Of a DNA stretch of 64,000 nucleotides, positions 1 through 10,140 are shown in pieces (the stretch's first letter is position 1; each line of letters opens with the position of its first letter). The stretch is taken from positions 498,001-562,000 of the forward strand of contig CAJNDS010001458.1 of assembly GCA_905221605.1 (NCBI GenBank), given 5' to 3'. The notes under the pieces were generated by a model. It ran no database searches, was not told the DNA's origin, and saw nothing but the letters and a program-made list of their open reading frames with translations. The position numbers and the translations under genes are program-made. This DNA comes from Symbiodinium natans (lineage: Eukaryota > Sar > Dinophyceae > Suessiales > Symbiodiniaceae).

Positions 1-23
1 CCTGCACCTATATAGGTTTGGGT

Positions 24-107
24 GGTTTCCGAAAATAGGGGTACCCTTATAGAAAGGATCATAGTATTCTGGGGAATATTCGGGGTACCCCTATTTTGGG
101 AAATGCC
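24..107. repeat. MITE-like inverted repeat, family J
   Basis: The ends are inverted copies (GGTTTCCGAAAATAGGGG... against ...CCCTATTTTGGGAAATGCC). Related copies lie at 30448-30545, 33208-33300 and 52684-52783, where GGGGATCC/AAGGACCCC blocks recur. There is no coding capacity. It is probably a non-autonomous DNA element. Confidence 0.6.
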
Positions 108-179
108 CATACCCTTTGACCCTAAAACTATTATATAAATAGGGGTTCTAAGATTCTAAGGCCCAAGTAGGTAAATCGA

Positions 180-305
180 ACCCTAAACCCTAAACCCTAA
201 ACCCTAAACCCGAAACCATAAACCCTAAACCCTACACCTAACCCTAAACCCTAAACCCTAAACCCTAAACCTTAAACCTTAAACCCTAAACCCTAAACCC
301 TAAAC
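180..305. repeat. Telomere-type array, CCCTAAA orientation
   Basis: About 17 units with single-base variants (CCCGAAA, CCATAAA, CCTTAAA). It directly precedes an exon-like island (306-380). Degenerate units recur at 540-580 and, in the other orientation, 734-900; a G-rich homopolymer run lies near 650-680. Confidence 0.95.
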
Positions 306-380
306 CCTCCCTCCCCGAGCGTCCGGCACACACCGGGGGCACCCAAACGATGGTGGCAGTGGGATCTTCCGCAGGGCACC
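306..380 (-). CDS. Exon-like island, unknown protein
   Basis: On the minus strand an AG border (CCAG) is followed by 25 open codons beginning GALRKIPLPPSFG and a GTTTAG border. Third positions are mostly G or C. No family is recognised. It may be an internal exon, phase 0 to 0. Confidence 0.4.
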
Positions 381-1027
381 CTGGTTGAGGGTTGAGGGTT
401 TAGGGTATACCGGCTTAGGGTTTTGGATTTCGAGTTGGGTCATTGCACCAAATCCTCAATCAACTCCTATCTATAGGGAGGTTTCCTGAACCATAAACCG
501 TATATAAACCCCATGAAGCCCGCAAACTCCAAAAAAAACCCAACCCCAAACCCCAAAACCCAAACCCTAAACCCTACACCTCTACTACACCCGAGTCAAA
601 GATCTCGGAACGAGGCTGTGGCGACTCCTAGAAACTTTTGCTAAGGAGAGGGGAGGGGGGGGGGGGGAGGGGGGGGGCGGTGGGCAAATTGTTGTTCGAA
701 AGGCTCTGCAAACTACCAGACCCGATAGTAACCTCAAGATTTGGGGTTTGGGGTTTGGGGTAGGGTTTGGGTTTAGGAAGACCCAAGACTCACCTAGGAA
801 TGAAGGTTGCGTGCGGCAGAAGGAGCTGAAAGTTTAGGGTTAGGGTTTAATTAGGGCTTAGGGCTTAGGGTTCAGGGTTTGGGGCTTAGGAAGGTTCATA
901 GGTGTTCATAAACAGGGTTCTCAAGTGGGCCTCAGGGTTCTACGCAGGGTTACCAGGCTTGCCACCCCATGGGGCAAACAAAACCCTAGGTAACTATGTC
1001 GATCAACATTCGAGTCGACTCTAAGCC

Positions 1028-1450
1028 ATAAACCCTACACCCTAAACCCTAAACCCTAAACCCTAAACCCTATGTTCATGGAGCTCGGAGTTCTACTCTG
1101 GTAACTGTTTGGCCCGTGTCTGCAGTTCCAGAAATGGAGCCCCACGTCTTCCAACCCTCTACAGTGAACTCCAGAAAGTTGGAACGTGGTTTCAGCATGA
1201 TTAGAGCTGGGATTCCCTTTGCTTAATCCTTGTGGGGTATGGGGATGAGGATGTTTCAACTTTTTGGAGTTTACTATGAACCCTAAAGCCGAAACCCTAA
1301 ATCCTGTTTCGAGTTCAGGCGAGAACGAGCCCGCAAAGACCCTAAACTCTAAACCCTAAACCCTAAACCCTAAACCCTAAACCCGAAACCCTAAACCCTA
1401 AACCCTACCCCTAAACCCTAAACAAACCCTAAACCCTAAACCCTAAACCC
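1028..1450. repeat. Telomere-type arrays, CCCTAAA orientation, with spacer
   Basis: Arrays at 1028-1075, 1275-1300 and 1340-1450. The spacer 1076-1265 is unique sequence with no convincing reading frame; I assign nothing to it. Confidence 0.9.
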
Positions 1451-1458
1451 GCCTAAAC

Positions 1459-1517
1459 ATGATTTTCTTCAGCCCAAGGCGGATCCCAGGGGCCGACATG
1501 GCCCACGTGCTCGCAAA
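1459..1517 (-). CDS. Exon-like island, unknown protein
   Basis: Minus strand: CTTTAGAG border, then 19 codons (FASTWAMSAPGIRLGLKKI) and a GTTTAG border. It is flanked by telomere-type arrays on both sides (1340-1450 and 1530-1620), CCCTAAA upstream and TTTAGGG downstream on its own strand. No family recognised. Confidence 0.45.
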
Positions 1518-1529
1518 CTCTAAAGACCC

Positions 1530-1930
1530 CTTTAGGGTTTAGGGTTTAGGGTTTAGGATTTAGGGTTTAGGGTTTAGGGTTCAGGGTTCCGAGTTTAGGG
1601 TTTCAGGTTCAGGGTTTATGGGACTTATGGCTCAGGGGATGCAAACTGCTGGACCTGGCTGGCGGCATCGTGTCCGCTGTCTCCTGCTCGGCGCAGAAAT
1701 GTTCACCCCAAACCCTCATTTCAAAACCTTTAACCCAAAACCCTGAACCCTGAGCCCCTAAACCCCGAAACCCCGAAACCCCTAAACCCGTAAACCCCTA
1801 AACCCCTAAACCCCTATCAATACGGCAACGGCAAACCCCAAGCCCATACGCCTCTGAACCCGCATGAAGTTGCCTCAAATCTCTAGGGTTTAGGGTTTAG
1901 GGTTTAGGGTTTAGGGTTTAGGGTTTAGGG
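1530..1930. repeat. Telomere-type arrays with spacer
   Basis: TTTAGGG at 1530-1620, CCCTAAA-like (CCCCTAAA, CCCCGAAA) at 1735-1815, TTTAGGG at 1886-1930. The spacer 1630-1710 has an open minus frame but no clear borders. Confidence 0.85.
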
Positions 1931-2130
1931 CAACCCTCAAACCCCTTCACCCCACAAAGCCACGTTTACGATGCAAGTGCCTCCAAGAGCCCAGAATCTG
2001 GTCCTGACTTCTTTAAAAAAAAGAACTTGCCTCGTGGTTTTGGTCTGTAAAACTTTATCAGGGAGCCCCGCCCCCCACAACACAAGAGGAACAAGGGTAC
2101 TTCCGGGCGCCCGTAAAGCACTGAAGGCCG

Positions 2131-2308
2131 TGAGTCCCTGAATCCCTACTTGGAGGTTCATGGTACTTATTAACCAATTAAAATTGTACTTACAACTGTA
2201 CATATAACCATATTAGGGCACTTGAGGGGCTTCAAGTGGTTTATAAGTACAGCGATAGCTGGTTCATAAGTACCATGAAGCTCCAAGTATGAGTCCCTGA
2301 ATCCCTAC
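2131..2308. mobile_element. MITE-like element family A with flanking direct repeat
   Basis: The element (about 2147-2289) has terminal inverted repeats TACTTGGAGGTTCATGGTACTTA / TAAGTACCATGAAGCTCCAAGTA. It is flanked by a 16-19 bp direct repeat (TGAGTCCCTGAATCCC at 2131 and 2290), apparently a target-site duplication. It encodes nothing. Other copies: 4915, 10701, 25259, 29168, 36652, 43813, 52269, 62561. Confidence 0.8.
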
Positions 2309-2930
2309 ATGAGCACTTCTCCTGCCGGCGGCACCAGGGGAAGCGCCCAGATCTGGCAAGTCAAACCCTTCAAACATATGGGGGTTTACTATGATAGGGG
2401 GGCGGGGCATATGTATAGAAGTACGAAGTTGAAGGAAAGGGGTACAAGGCTGAAGGTTGAACAAGATTCAGGATGTAGGGTGTGGGTCCATCTACAACCT
2501 ACCGCCCCTGGCCAGAATCCCTGACCCCCACGCCCCTCCGAAACTTACATGCTGTCCTTGAAGCCCATGAAGCCTTCAACCTCAACCCACAAAGGCCTGC
2601 GCTTGATGTTGGCACCGCTGTTTGGTTGTTGAAAATAAAAGCTTAAAACCCATTTGAGTAGAAATTTGTAAGGTGTGTATACATACACATAAAACGAATA
2701 TACACATTGAGTACATACATATATATATACATATACATACTTAAATCTATATCCATATGTATATTTATATTCATATTTTTATGCATGTACACATGCGCAG
2801 CAGGATTCAGCTTGCGCTACACTCTGCTAGCGAAATCGATCAACCCTACGTTACCTAAATCATTGCATGCATCTGGTGCTTGGGGTGCTCTGGGCAGACC
2901 CCTCCACCCCGAAAAAACCCTGAACTCTGA
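2309..2930. other. Unassigned stretch with AT-rich simple sequence
   Basis: A 71-codon plus ORF at 2309-2524 has no recognisable features. AT-rich imperfect ATAC/TATA sequence lies at 2697-2790. I see no supported gene. Confidence 0.4.
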
Positions 2931-3030
2931 ACCCTAAACGCTGAATCGTAAACCGAAAAAAAACCAAAACCCTAAACCCAAACTCTCAAACCCAAAACCC
3001 TAAACCCTAAACCCTAAAACCTAAAACCTT
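2927..3030. repeat. Telomere-type array, CCCTAAA orientation, degenerate
   Basis: Mixed CCCTAAA, CCCAAAA and CCCTGAA units immediately upstream of the island at 3053-3111. Confidence 0.8.
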
Positions 3031-3052
3031 AGCCAAAGCAAAACTCTGAAAC

Positions 3053-3111
3053 AGGAGGCTGGCCCAGGCCTGGGCTGGAGCGAATCCCAGCAGCCAGGTC
3101 GGCCCCGCCAC
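3053..3111 (-). CDS. Exon-like island, unknown protein
   Basis: Minus strand: AAAG border, 19 codons (VAGPTWLLGFAPAQAWASL) with very high third-position GC, then GTTTCA. A second minus frame is also open, so the frame is not certain. Confidence 0.3.
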
Positions 3112-3381
3112 CTTTGGGGCCCCCTAAACCCTAGGACCCTCGGCCCGATTTAGGGTTTAGGGTTTAGGGTTTAGGGTTCAGGGTTCAGGGTTTCAGGGTT
3201 TGGGGCTTAGGGGTTTATAGAAACTGCGTAGTGTTTGTGTACGGGTTTGGGCGGGCTTTGACCGGGCTGTGCCCACTGTGCTTCTTCTACTAGTTGTTTC
3301 GAAGCTACAAGTTGGCCGGTTCAGCAATTTCTGAACCCTAAACCCCAAACCCTAAACCCTAAACTCTACATGCTATTTGAG

Positions 3382-3451
3382 ATTTTGCCTCGAAGCCACC
3401 CTTAAGTTGTCCGACATCAACCGAGGACTTCTACGAGCCGTTAAGCAAGGG
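3382..3451 (+). CDS. Exon-like island, unknown protein
   Basis: Plus strand: TTGAG border, then an open frame containing FCLEATLKLSDINRGLLRAV and a GTTTAG border that begins a TTTAGGG tract. CCCTAAA lies upstream at 3331-3367. The composition looks like ordinary globular protein; no family recognised. Confidence 0.5.
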
Positions 3452-3560
3452 GTTTAGGGTTTAGGGTTAGGGGTCAGGGTTTGAGGGTACGGATCGGTAC
3501 CACGATCCAGGGAGCAGTGATATGAAGAAACAGCTCCAAAACCTGTTTTAGGTTCCTAGC

Positions 3561-3712
3561 ATGACTGGCTGGTTCTTGGTAGGGAATGCGGCAATGAGGT
3601 ACCCTAAACCCTAAACCCTACACCCTAAACCCTAAGCCCTAAACCCTAATCCCTTGAAAGGTGTATATAGGGCCCTACTTCCCTCATTTCCCTACCAAGA
3701 ACCAGTGGGATG
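3561..3712. mobile_element. MITE-like family I element interrupted by telomere repeats
   Basis: Inverted ends CTGGTTCTTGGTAGGGAA (left) and TTCCCTACCAAGAACCAG (right) enclose a CCCTAAA array at about 3601-3652. A related element at 24262-24380 has unique sequence, not telomere repeats, in its centre. Confidence 0.65.
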
Positions 3713-3794
3713 ATGGAGGGAGGAGGTAGGGAAGCAGGAAACCCCTCACCCGGTGAGGGGGTGAGGACACATCCATCTAACCCCCCGGGCCCAT

Positions 3795-4409
3795 TAACCC
3801 TAAACCCTAAGCCCTGAACCAAAAAAAAACCCTAAGCCCCAAACTCCAAACTCCAAACCCCAAACCCTAAACCCTTGCAAAGCCCTCGGGGCTGCGGAGT
3901 GGAGGTCAATCAGAGAGGTCTCAAAAGCGCTCTTACCGGCGCCAAACTCCTACTTCTGAGGGAGGCACCAAGCCACGCCTACTTTTGAGGGCAGCGCCAA
4001 AACTAGACAGAAAACGTCGTACTACGCTACCCTCCAAGCAGCTACCAAGTCCGACACCCAATGATGCAGCATGCGTCCACACTGACATCAAGGCAGAGAG
4101 CATGGTGGGCCGTAGGGCGAACCCCCGACACCCGCACGAGTCTCCGGCGTCCCGCGAGAACTCCCGCGCCATGCATGCCCACGGGCCGTAACAAGAGGAG
4201 CTTGACGGACCCAAGCGGAGGCCCTGTTGAAGGAAGAGCTGGACAGACCCGGCCAGCGAGGAAGGAAAGACTCAAGGTGCCCCGGCCAGAAACCCTAAGC
4301 CCCAAACTCCAAACCCCAAACCCTAAACCCCAAACCCCAAACCCTAAACCCCAAACCCCAAACCCTAAACCCCAAACCCCCAACCCTAAACCCTAAACCC
4401 TAAACCCCG
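3795..4409. repeat. Telomere-type arrays around an unassigned spacer
   Basis: CCCTAAA/CCCCAAA units at 3795-3875 and 4290-4409. The 3876-4285 spacer is GC-rich with overlapping ORFs on both strands (up to 113 codons, partly made of translated telomere repeats). I cannot decide which, if any, is coding. Confidence 0.7.
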
Positions 4410-4415
4410 GTGGAG

Positions 4416-4528
4416 GCGTTCCTGGGCTACCCGACCACGGCGCTGAGAACTATGGGCGCCGACGAGAGCGGCTCGCAGGACTCGCCCGGGCGGGCGGCCC
4501 TGAGATGGTGGGATCTGCTGCTTTCAGG
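4416..4528 (+). CDS. Exon-like island, unknown protein
   Basis: A 113-nt open frame following GTGGAG and ending at GTTTAG. The peptide includes AFLGYPTTALRTMGADESGS and RAALRWWDLLLS. Nearly every codon ends in G or C, unlike the flanking DNA. One of the clearest plus-strand islands; no family recognised. Confidence 0.55.
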
Positions 4529-4715
4529 GTTTAGGGTTTAGGGTTTAGGGTTTAGGGCTAGGGTTGAGGGTTTAGGCCCAAGCTTTGCCCCCTCCACAAA
4601 GCCAGGTTCAGGGCTTCGGGTATTCGGGAGCCCGGGGTGGGGGTGTCTTCAGGAGCCCATGGTTTAGGGTTTAGGGTTTGGGGTTTAGGGTTTAGGGTTT
4701 AGGGTTTAGGGTTTA
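4529..4715. repeat. Telomere-type arrays, TTTAGGG orientation
   Basis: Units at 4529-4576 and 4661-4715, separated by a 75-bp spacer without a supported frame. Confidence 0.85.
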
Positions 4716-4797
4716 GGGGTCCTCGGACTTGCAGTCGTTGCGGAGGTCCGGGGTAGTTAGACGCGGGGTTCCGAGGATGGGCCAGTAGTTTGGGTCC
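4713..4797 (-). CDS. Exon-like island ending in a stop within telomere repeat
   Basis: Minus strand: CACAAG border, then a frame reading DPNYWPILGTPRLTTPDL...SEDP and a TAA that belongs to the CCCTAAA unit following it on that strand. If real, it is a terminal exon whose stop codon comes from the repeat. Confidence 0.4.
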
Positions 4798-4914
4798 CTT
4801 GTGATATAACCCTGATAATTATACGCTATACGAAAAATAATATATAACAAATCTATAAATACTAATAACAATAACCATTAAAAATAATCATCATCATCAT
4901 CATAAGAATAACGG

Positions 4915-5069
4915 ACTTGGAGGTTCATGGTACTCACTAACCCATTTTAACTGTACTTAAACCCCACTTAAAAGGCCCTTAAGTGCCCTAATATGGTTAT
5001 GGGTACAGTCATAAGTACAGTTATAACTACAGTTATAATTGGTTAGCAAGTGCCATGAACCTCAAAGTA
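4915..5069. mobile_element. MITE-like element family A
   Basis: Ends ACTTGGAGGTTCATGGTACT and AAGTGCCATGAACCTCAAAGTA; internal CTTAAGTGCCCTAATATGG shared with other copies. No clear target-site duplication. Confidence 0.75.
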
Positions 5070-5150
5070 GTCCAAAGAGTGCCTAAGCTGGACGGCCTAG
5101 CCTGGGCCGAGTCGAAAAAATATTGAACGCGAAACCCTGTATCATAAACC

Positions 5151-5285
5151 AACTACTATTTGCTTAAGAACACCTCCTAAAAAAGAAAACCGTTTCAAAA
5201 ATAAGGGCAATACAAGGATCATTTGACATGCTTTTTTTTTTTTTTTGGGGGGGGGGGGGGTTTCTTCAGCAAACAGTAGTTAAAC
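5151..5285. mobile_element. MITE-like element family E
   Basis: Inverted ends AACTACTATTTGCTTAAGAA and TTCTTCAGCAAACAGTAGTT, with a T/G homopolymer near 5230-5260. Relatives: 5693-5800, 47265-47353, 47848-47975. Confidence 0.6.
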
Positions 5286-5445
5286 CTTCTAACCTCTAGG
5301 GGTTCTACTTGGACCCTTAAGGTTGTCCCCTTGGGTTTTGGGAACCCTTTTTACGGATCCCTAAGGGATTATAAGGGCCATAGTAGGAGTCGAAGTACGG
5401 GAACCTTTAGGGGTACAACCCTTAGGGGTACGAGTCTTCATCCAT

Positions 5446-5571
5446 TCTAAACCCTAAACCCTAAACCCTAAACCCTAAACCCTAAACCCTAAACCCTAAA
5501 CCCTAAACCCTAAACCCTAAACCCTAAACCCTAAACCCTAAACCCTAAACCCTAAACCCTAAACCCTAAAC
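5446..5571. repeat. Perfect telomere-type array, CCCTAAA x18
   Basis: One of the most uniform arrays in the window, with 18 uninterrupted units ending at the exon-like island 5572-5660. Confidence 0.97.
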
Positions 5572-5660
5572 CCCAGGTCGCGCCTCCGCCAGTGACCGAA
5601 GGACGGCTGCGCCCCAGCGGTAACGGAGAGCATCAGAGACTTGGGGCGGGCTCTGTTTGC
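5572..5660 (-). CDS. Exon-like island, unknown protein
   Basis: Minus strand: CTAGTAG border, 29 codons (starting ANRARPKSLMLSVTAG) and a GTTTAG border leading into the array at 5446-5571. The plus strand is also open but with poorer codon usage. Confidence 0.4.
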
Positions 5661-5692
5661 CTACTAGGGTTTAGGGTTTAGGGTTTAGGGTG

Positions 5693-5800
5693 TTTTCTTA
5701 AGAACCCTCCTAAAGAATAATAGAATAACACCTTTTTTACCCTTAGGAAGATGATTTTTGATTGCTTTTTGGGGGTTCTTAAGCGATTAGAGTGACTACT
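5693..5800. mobile_element. MITE-like element family E
   Basis: TTCTTAAGAACCCTCC at the left and GGGGGTTCTTAAGCGATTAG at the right. It adjoins TTTAGGG units at 5666-5690. Confidence 0.45.
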
Positions 5801-5869
5801 GCCGAGATCCCAGTTGCCCTAGGGTTTCGTGGTCAAGAGGATGAGGGGTTTAGGGGGACGAGGGGTTTA

Positions 5870-6480
5870 GAATTGAGGGTTCAGGGTTAGAGTTTAGGGT
5901 TTAGGGTTCAGGGTTTAGGGCTAGGGGGTTTTGCGGGTTCAGGAGTTCAGGGTTTGGGGATTTTTGGGTTCGCAGGGATGAGGGTTTCAAGCCTTCAAAC
6001 CTTCAAACTTAAGATTCCCAAGCTAACATTCAAGCCTCAACCCGAAACCCCCTGTACCCCCTAAACCCGTAAACCCTAAACAAGGTGTTGTTTGAAAGCG
6101 GGACAGGGGGTGCGCAGCCCCCCCCCCCCCCTCCCCCCAAGGGGTTGGGGGGGGGGGGGGGGGGGGGGGGGGCAGGCAGCCCCTCCCCATTTGCAACCAT
6201 CGTGCTGGCTTGCTTGTCACACGGGACAAGCAAGATTCTCAAAATAAGCATATTGTTTAAGGCAAGACGACAATAATGATAAGAATATACATAATATTTA
6301 TAATAATAATCATCATCATAAGCATAATTGTAATAGTAATAGCAGTAGTAATAATAATAATTATTATTATTATTATGTTTGCGGGCTTCGGCTGGGGGTC
6401 CTTCTGCAGCAAATCCCCTCAAACCTGCTCCTTCACGACTCCAACTGCGAAGCTCGCGTCGTCATAAATTTCTTGCAGTA
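5870..6480. other. Degenerate telomere motifs, poly-C/poly-G and AT-rich simple repeats
   Basis: Scattered TTTAGGG/TTCAGGG (5870-5990), a C run at 6118-6131, a G run at 6142-6172, and an AAT/TAA-rich stretch 6277-6375. ORFs here translate low-complexity sequence and are not supported. Confidence 0.7.
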
Positions 6481-6486
6481 CAACTT

Positions 6487-6581
6487 GGGATGTTCCCCCT
6501 TATACGAACAATCCTTCATGGGGATTAAATGGGGAGTATTGTAGTCCCTGTGAAGGACTGTTAGTATAGGGGGAACATCGC
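6487..6581. mobile_element. MITE-like element family C
   Basis: Inverted ends GGGATGTTCCCCCTTATAC and GTATAGGGGGAACATC. Copies at 33521, 42684, 47602, 63731 and an expanded form at 38397. Confidence 0.75.
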
Positions 6582-6599
6582 AAACTATGTGTTTCAGAA

Positions 6600-7250
6600 C
6601 CCGCAGAGAGCAGAAAGGATAATGATCACCAACAAGGCGTCACACCACAAGTACTGACCGAGGGTTTAGCTACGGTTTCTGGCTCTGCGGCTAAGACGTG
6701 CCGGGAGGTCTTATAAAGGCCCCAGCTATCGTACAGGGGTTTAAGGAACAGAATGGGTATGTTGGGCAGTCTGTATATCATATGCAGGGAAGATGGGGAG
6801 AACATATTAGTTCTCAGTCAGGCTCCGGCTCTAACCCCTAAACCATAAACCTTTTCTGGTGGAGCTGTTTCACGGATGAGGGATTGGGGTTCAAGGTGCC
6901 TGAAACCCCAAACCTTGAAGCCTACACCTAAGTCCTAAACCAGTTAGAGGAGTTTAGGGCTGAGGGTTTTGGCTTTAGGCCATTAAAGGTTTCTCAGTTT
7001 AGGGGTCAGGCGCTTAAAGGCTTACGGTATAGGCGGGGATTAGATCGAGGTTAAGTTTAGGAATTGGGCGTTTAGTTCGGGGCTTAGGGGTGCAGAGGTT
7101 TAGGGGTTGCGCTTTTGGGGGTTCGGGGGCGCGCTTTTTCAGCAACGATCTGCAGGCGTTTCCCTACTGGTTGTGCGAAGCTTATGCTCCCAACAGCGCC
7201 AATTACAAGCAAACTCTATAGATTTGAGGCTCAGGGTTGAGGGTTTCGGG
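6600..7250. other. No supported gene
   Basis: Unique sequence with diverged TTTAGGG/TTCAGGG-like motifs from 6950 on. No frame or element stands out. Confidence 0.4.
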
Positions 7251-7291
7251 TTCCCTAAACCCTAAACCCTAAACCCTAAACCCTAAACCAG

Positions 7292-7373
7292 GGATCCCTG
7301 CGGCACCACACGCCGCCAGTGCCGTAAGCTGGCCGTCGATGCGGCCAAAGCGGGGCAGCGCCTAAAGTGCTGA
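7292..7373 (+). CDS. Exon-like island, possible terminal exon
   Basis: Plus strand: CCAG border after CCCTAAA units (7254-7289), then DPCGTTRRQCRKLAVDAAKA...LKC and TGA. TTTGGGG/TTTAGGG repeats follow. No family recognised. Confidence 0.4.
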
Positions 7374-7380
7374 AGGTTTG

Positions 7381-7840
7381 GGGTGTAGGGTTTAGGGTTT
7401 GGGGTTTGGGTTTTGGGGTTCAGGGTTCAGGGTTCAGGGTTCAGGGTTCAGGGTTCAGGGTTCAGGGTTCAGGGTTCACGGTTTAGGGTTTAGGGTTCAG
7501 GATGGGTAGTCGGGCTTCGAGACTGTATGGGGTTGAGGGTTTGGGGTGTGGGTGCTGGAGAGTTTCCTAGGGCTTTGGGTTTAGTGTGTAGGTTTAGCGC
7601 TTAAGTTTGTAGGATCTGCCCTAAACCCTAAACCCTAAACCCCTAAACCCTAAACCTTAAACCCTAAACCCTAAACCCTGGTGCTTCAGGGCAAGTTGCT
7701 GGAGACGGCCCTTCAGTGAGGCCCTAATATGGCGTGATCCCGAAACCCTGAGCCCTAGGCTTTAGGGTTGTTTAGGGTTTAGGGTTTAGGGTTTGGGGTT
7801 TGGGGTTTGGGGTTTGGGGTTTAGGGTTTAGGGTTTAAAG
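7381..7840. repeat. Telomere-type arrays including a homogenised TTCAGGG block
   Basis: 7381-7500 contains about 8-9 consecutive TTCAGGG units. CCCTAAA units lie at 7620-7680 and TTTAGGG/TTTGGGG at 7764-7840. Between them, 7690-7719 (+) reads GKLLETALQ then a stop after CTTCAG, a possible very short terminal exon. Confidence 0.8.
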
Positions 7841-8230
7841 GATCGAAACCCGAAACCTTCCAGATCGGGATGCGAGATTGAGGGTCTTGACATTTGGGCT
7901 TCAGGTCCAGGATACCCTGTAATTTCGGATGGACGGCTTCGGGTGTATAGGCCTGAACACTACACCATCTTAAGCCTGGAGCCCTAGAATCCCCAGAACT
8001 CTCAAAGCCAAGGGAGTCGAGTCCAACCGCGTTAACACCAAACTGCCTCCGGCGTCCACCTGACCTTTGCTACACCCTCAACCCTGCACCCTAAAACCAA
8101 AAAGAAACACAAGTTGGAAAGAGCCCCCACATGCAGCTTGAAGCAAGGACGAAGCTAGCCAAGCATTTCAAGCCAAACATAACAATGACATCGCGCATAC
8201 CATTTGTGAGCGCAGTGTTCAAGATTGCCT

Positions 8231-8426
8231 AAACCCTAAACCCTAAACCCTAAAACCCCAAAACCCGAAACCCTAAACCCTAAAACCCTAAACTCTAAAC
8301 CCTAAATCCTAAAACCCTAAAACCCTAAAACCCTAAAACCCTAAAACCCTAAAACCCTAAAACCCTAAAACCCTAAAACCCTAAAACCCTAAACCCTAAA
8401 CCCTAAACCCTAAACCCTAAACCCTC
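8231..8426. repeat. Array of CCCTAAA and CCCTAAAA units
   Basis: A central block is homogenised to the 8-bp CCCTAAAA form, flanked by the 7-bp form. This indicates local expansion of a variant unit. Confidence 0.95.
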
Positions 8427-8529
8427 TGTCTCTGCACCTGACACTCGTTTCTTTCTCTGAGCATGCTGAGTCCTTGAGTACAGCTCAGGTTGCTGTACGC
8501 GCGCATGCACAGCCATGTGCCACAGTCAC

Positions 8530-8650
8530 AGAAAGAGAGAGAGGGAGTAGAGTTCCTTACAGTTTATTGAATCTTGAGTCTTATGAACGAGAGAGAGGGA
8601 GAGGGAGGGAGTAGAGTTCCCTGACAGTTTATTTCATCTTGAGTTTTATT
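8530..8650. repeat. Tandem duplication of a ~60-bp unit
   Basis: GAGGGAGTAGAGTTCC...ACAGTTTATT...ATCTTGAGT occurs twice (about 8540 and 8608). The rest of 8427-9190 has no supported gene. Confidence 0.7.
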
Positions 8651-9189
8651 CATATGAACAAGAAGCCACTTCCTAGGGGGAGACGATCCGGCGTGAGCGG
8701 TCGTGTTTTGCACGCCGCGGCTGGTAAACAGTATCACAGTTAGGACCCCTTGAGTGGCTGCCAACATGCTCAAATCCTCGAACTGTGAACCCCGGTAGGC
8801 CCCGATTCGTAACATCACCCTAAACCCTAAACCCTAAGCTCAATAAATGTTTGCCTGGCGCCTATAGGATATACGGCTGCCAAGTAGGCCTTTAAGGCGC
8901 ATTTGCTGTAAGGTACGTGGACATGTTGGTTTAGAAGACTGGGTTTAGGGTTTAGGGTTTTAAGGTATAAGATTTAGTGTTTAGGGTTTAGGCCAATTCA
9001 CGGAACGACTGCATACTGTTTTGCTCATACTGAATTATGACGTGCCCTGTCAGGTTCGATTCTACTGAGCCTTGTAGGCTTGTAGGGAGCCAAGAACAGG
9101 ACAATGAGTTAAAGAAATTCCCAGATCCTAATCCCTGGATAATTACTCCGCAGCGGCTTTTGGCTTTGCAAGGAGACTTTGCGAAGCTC

Positions 9190-9275
9190 CCTAAACCCTA
9201 AACCCTAGATTCCAAACCCTAAACCCTAAACCCTAAACCCTAAACCCTAAACCCTAAACCCTAAACCCTAAACCC
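9190..9275. repeat. Telomere-type array, CCCTAAA orientation
   Basis: About 11 units, directly upstream of the island at 9281-9364. Confidence 0.95.
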
Positions 9276-9280
9276 TCAAG

Positions 9281-9364
9281 CATGGCGAGCACAGCGGGGC
9301 GGAGAGCGCCACTCCTCAGCATTCGTGGGGCTTAGGCCGGGATAACGCGGTGGACGACTTGAAG
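9281..9364 (+). CDS. Exon-like island, unknown protein
   Basis: Plus strand: CTCAAG border, exactly 28 codons (HGEHSGAESATPQHSWGLG...VDDLK), then the donor-like GTGGGA. TTTAGGG repeats follow from 9374. Phase 0 to 0; acidic/polar peptide; no family recognised. Confidence 0.45.
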
Positions 9365-9373
9365 GTGGGAGGG

Positions 9374-9440
9374 CTTAGGGTTTAGGGTTTAGGGTTTAGG
9401 GTTTAGGGTGTAGGGTTTAGGGTTTAGGGTTTAGGGTTGA
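9374..9440. repeat. Telomere-type array, TTTAGGG orientation
   Basis: About 9 units. The following 9440-10050 contains an ORF (9584-9919, +) that partly translates telomere motifs; I do not support it. Confidence 0.9.
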
Positions 9441-10052
9441 CAGTTTAATAGGGAGGGTTTAGGGTTAAGGGTTGACAGTTTAGGGGGTGCAAGTACTCTG
9501 CGCAAGGTTTCTGGCGAGCTCTTCGAATATGAAAGTATGAAATTCTCCCACCCGGAATCTTCAGAAGCCTGCGGAAAAAGACCTTGCAGGACAAAGAGAA
9601 AAACAACTTCAAGCCCCCAAAAACCTATCCCGAAACCCCAAACCCTAACCCCCAGAAAGAAAATTCATGGAGTAGCAGCTTTAGCCTGTACTCGGCAAGT
9701 GCCCCCAAGACCTACGAATGGGTTTATCGGGTTTATAGGTTCACAGGGGGTTTAGGGTTTAGGGTAGCAAAATTTTGGCTTCGGATTCTCCACAGCTCAC
9801 AATGGCACTTTTGTCTGGGTGCGGGCGTTGAGTTTCGGGGCTTTGGCAGCTGGGCCGTGTACAGTTTTGAACGCAGGCGCACGAGTTGTAGCAACCCAAG
9901 CCCCCAACGTGTCCATTAAAACTGGGAGTTAGTTGTGCTTAAAACCCTCTGAAACTTACGCATGAACAGGTTCCCTTGTAAGGAAAGAAGGCAAATGAGC
10001 AATTTATCCCGAAGCACAGCCCAGTTAAGCTCCAAACCCCTACACTAAAGTT

Positions 10053-10140
10053 GCTGAGTACCCTGGGCCAAAAAAAGGTTAACCTTCCGACTATGGTAGG
10101 ATTATATATACCCCAAAAGGTTAAAGGTTACCTACTCAGC
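10053..10140. mobile_element. Small inverted-repeat element
   Basis: Ends GCTGAGTACC and GGTTACCTACTCAGC, with internal AAAGGTTAACCTT / AAAGGTTAAAGGTTA. About 88 bp, non-coding. Confidence 0.5.

Noticed and set aside
180-305. A true chromosome end at the start of the window
   Set aside because: The array is short, degenerate, and followed by dozens of similar arrays in both orientations across 64 kb; these are interstitial.
6085-6422. Poly-Pro, poly-Gly and poly-Tyr/Asn ORFs
   Set aside because: They translate homopolymers and AAT repeats; the same applies to ORFs at 53363-53836, 54368-54661, 46338-46556 and 60674-60886.
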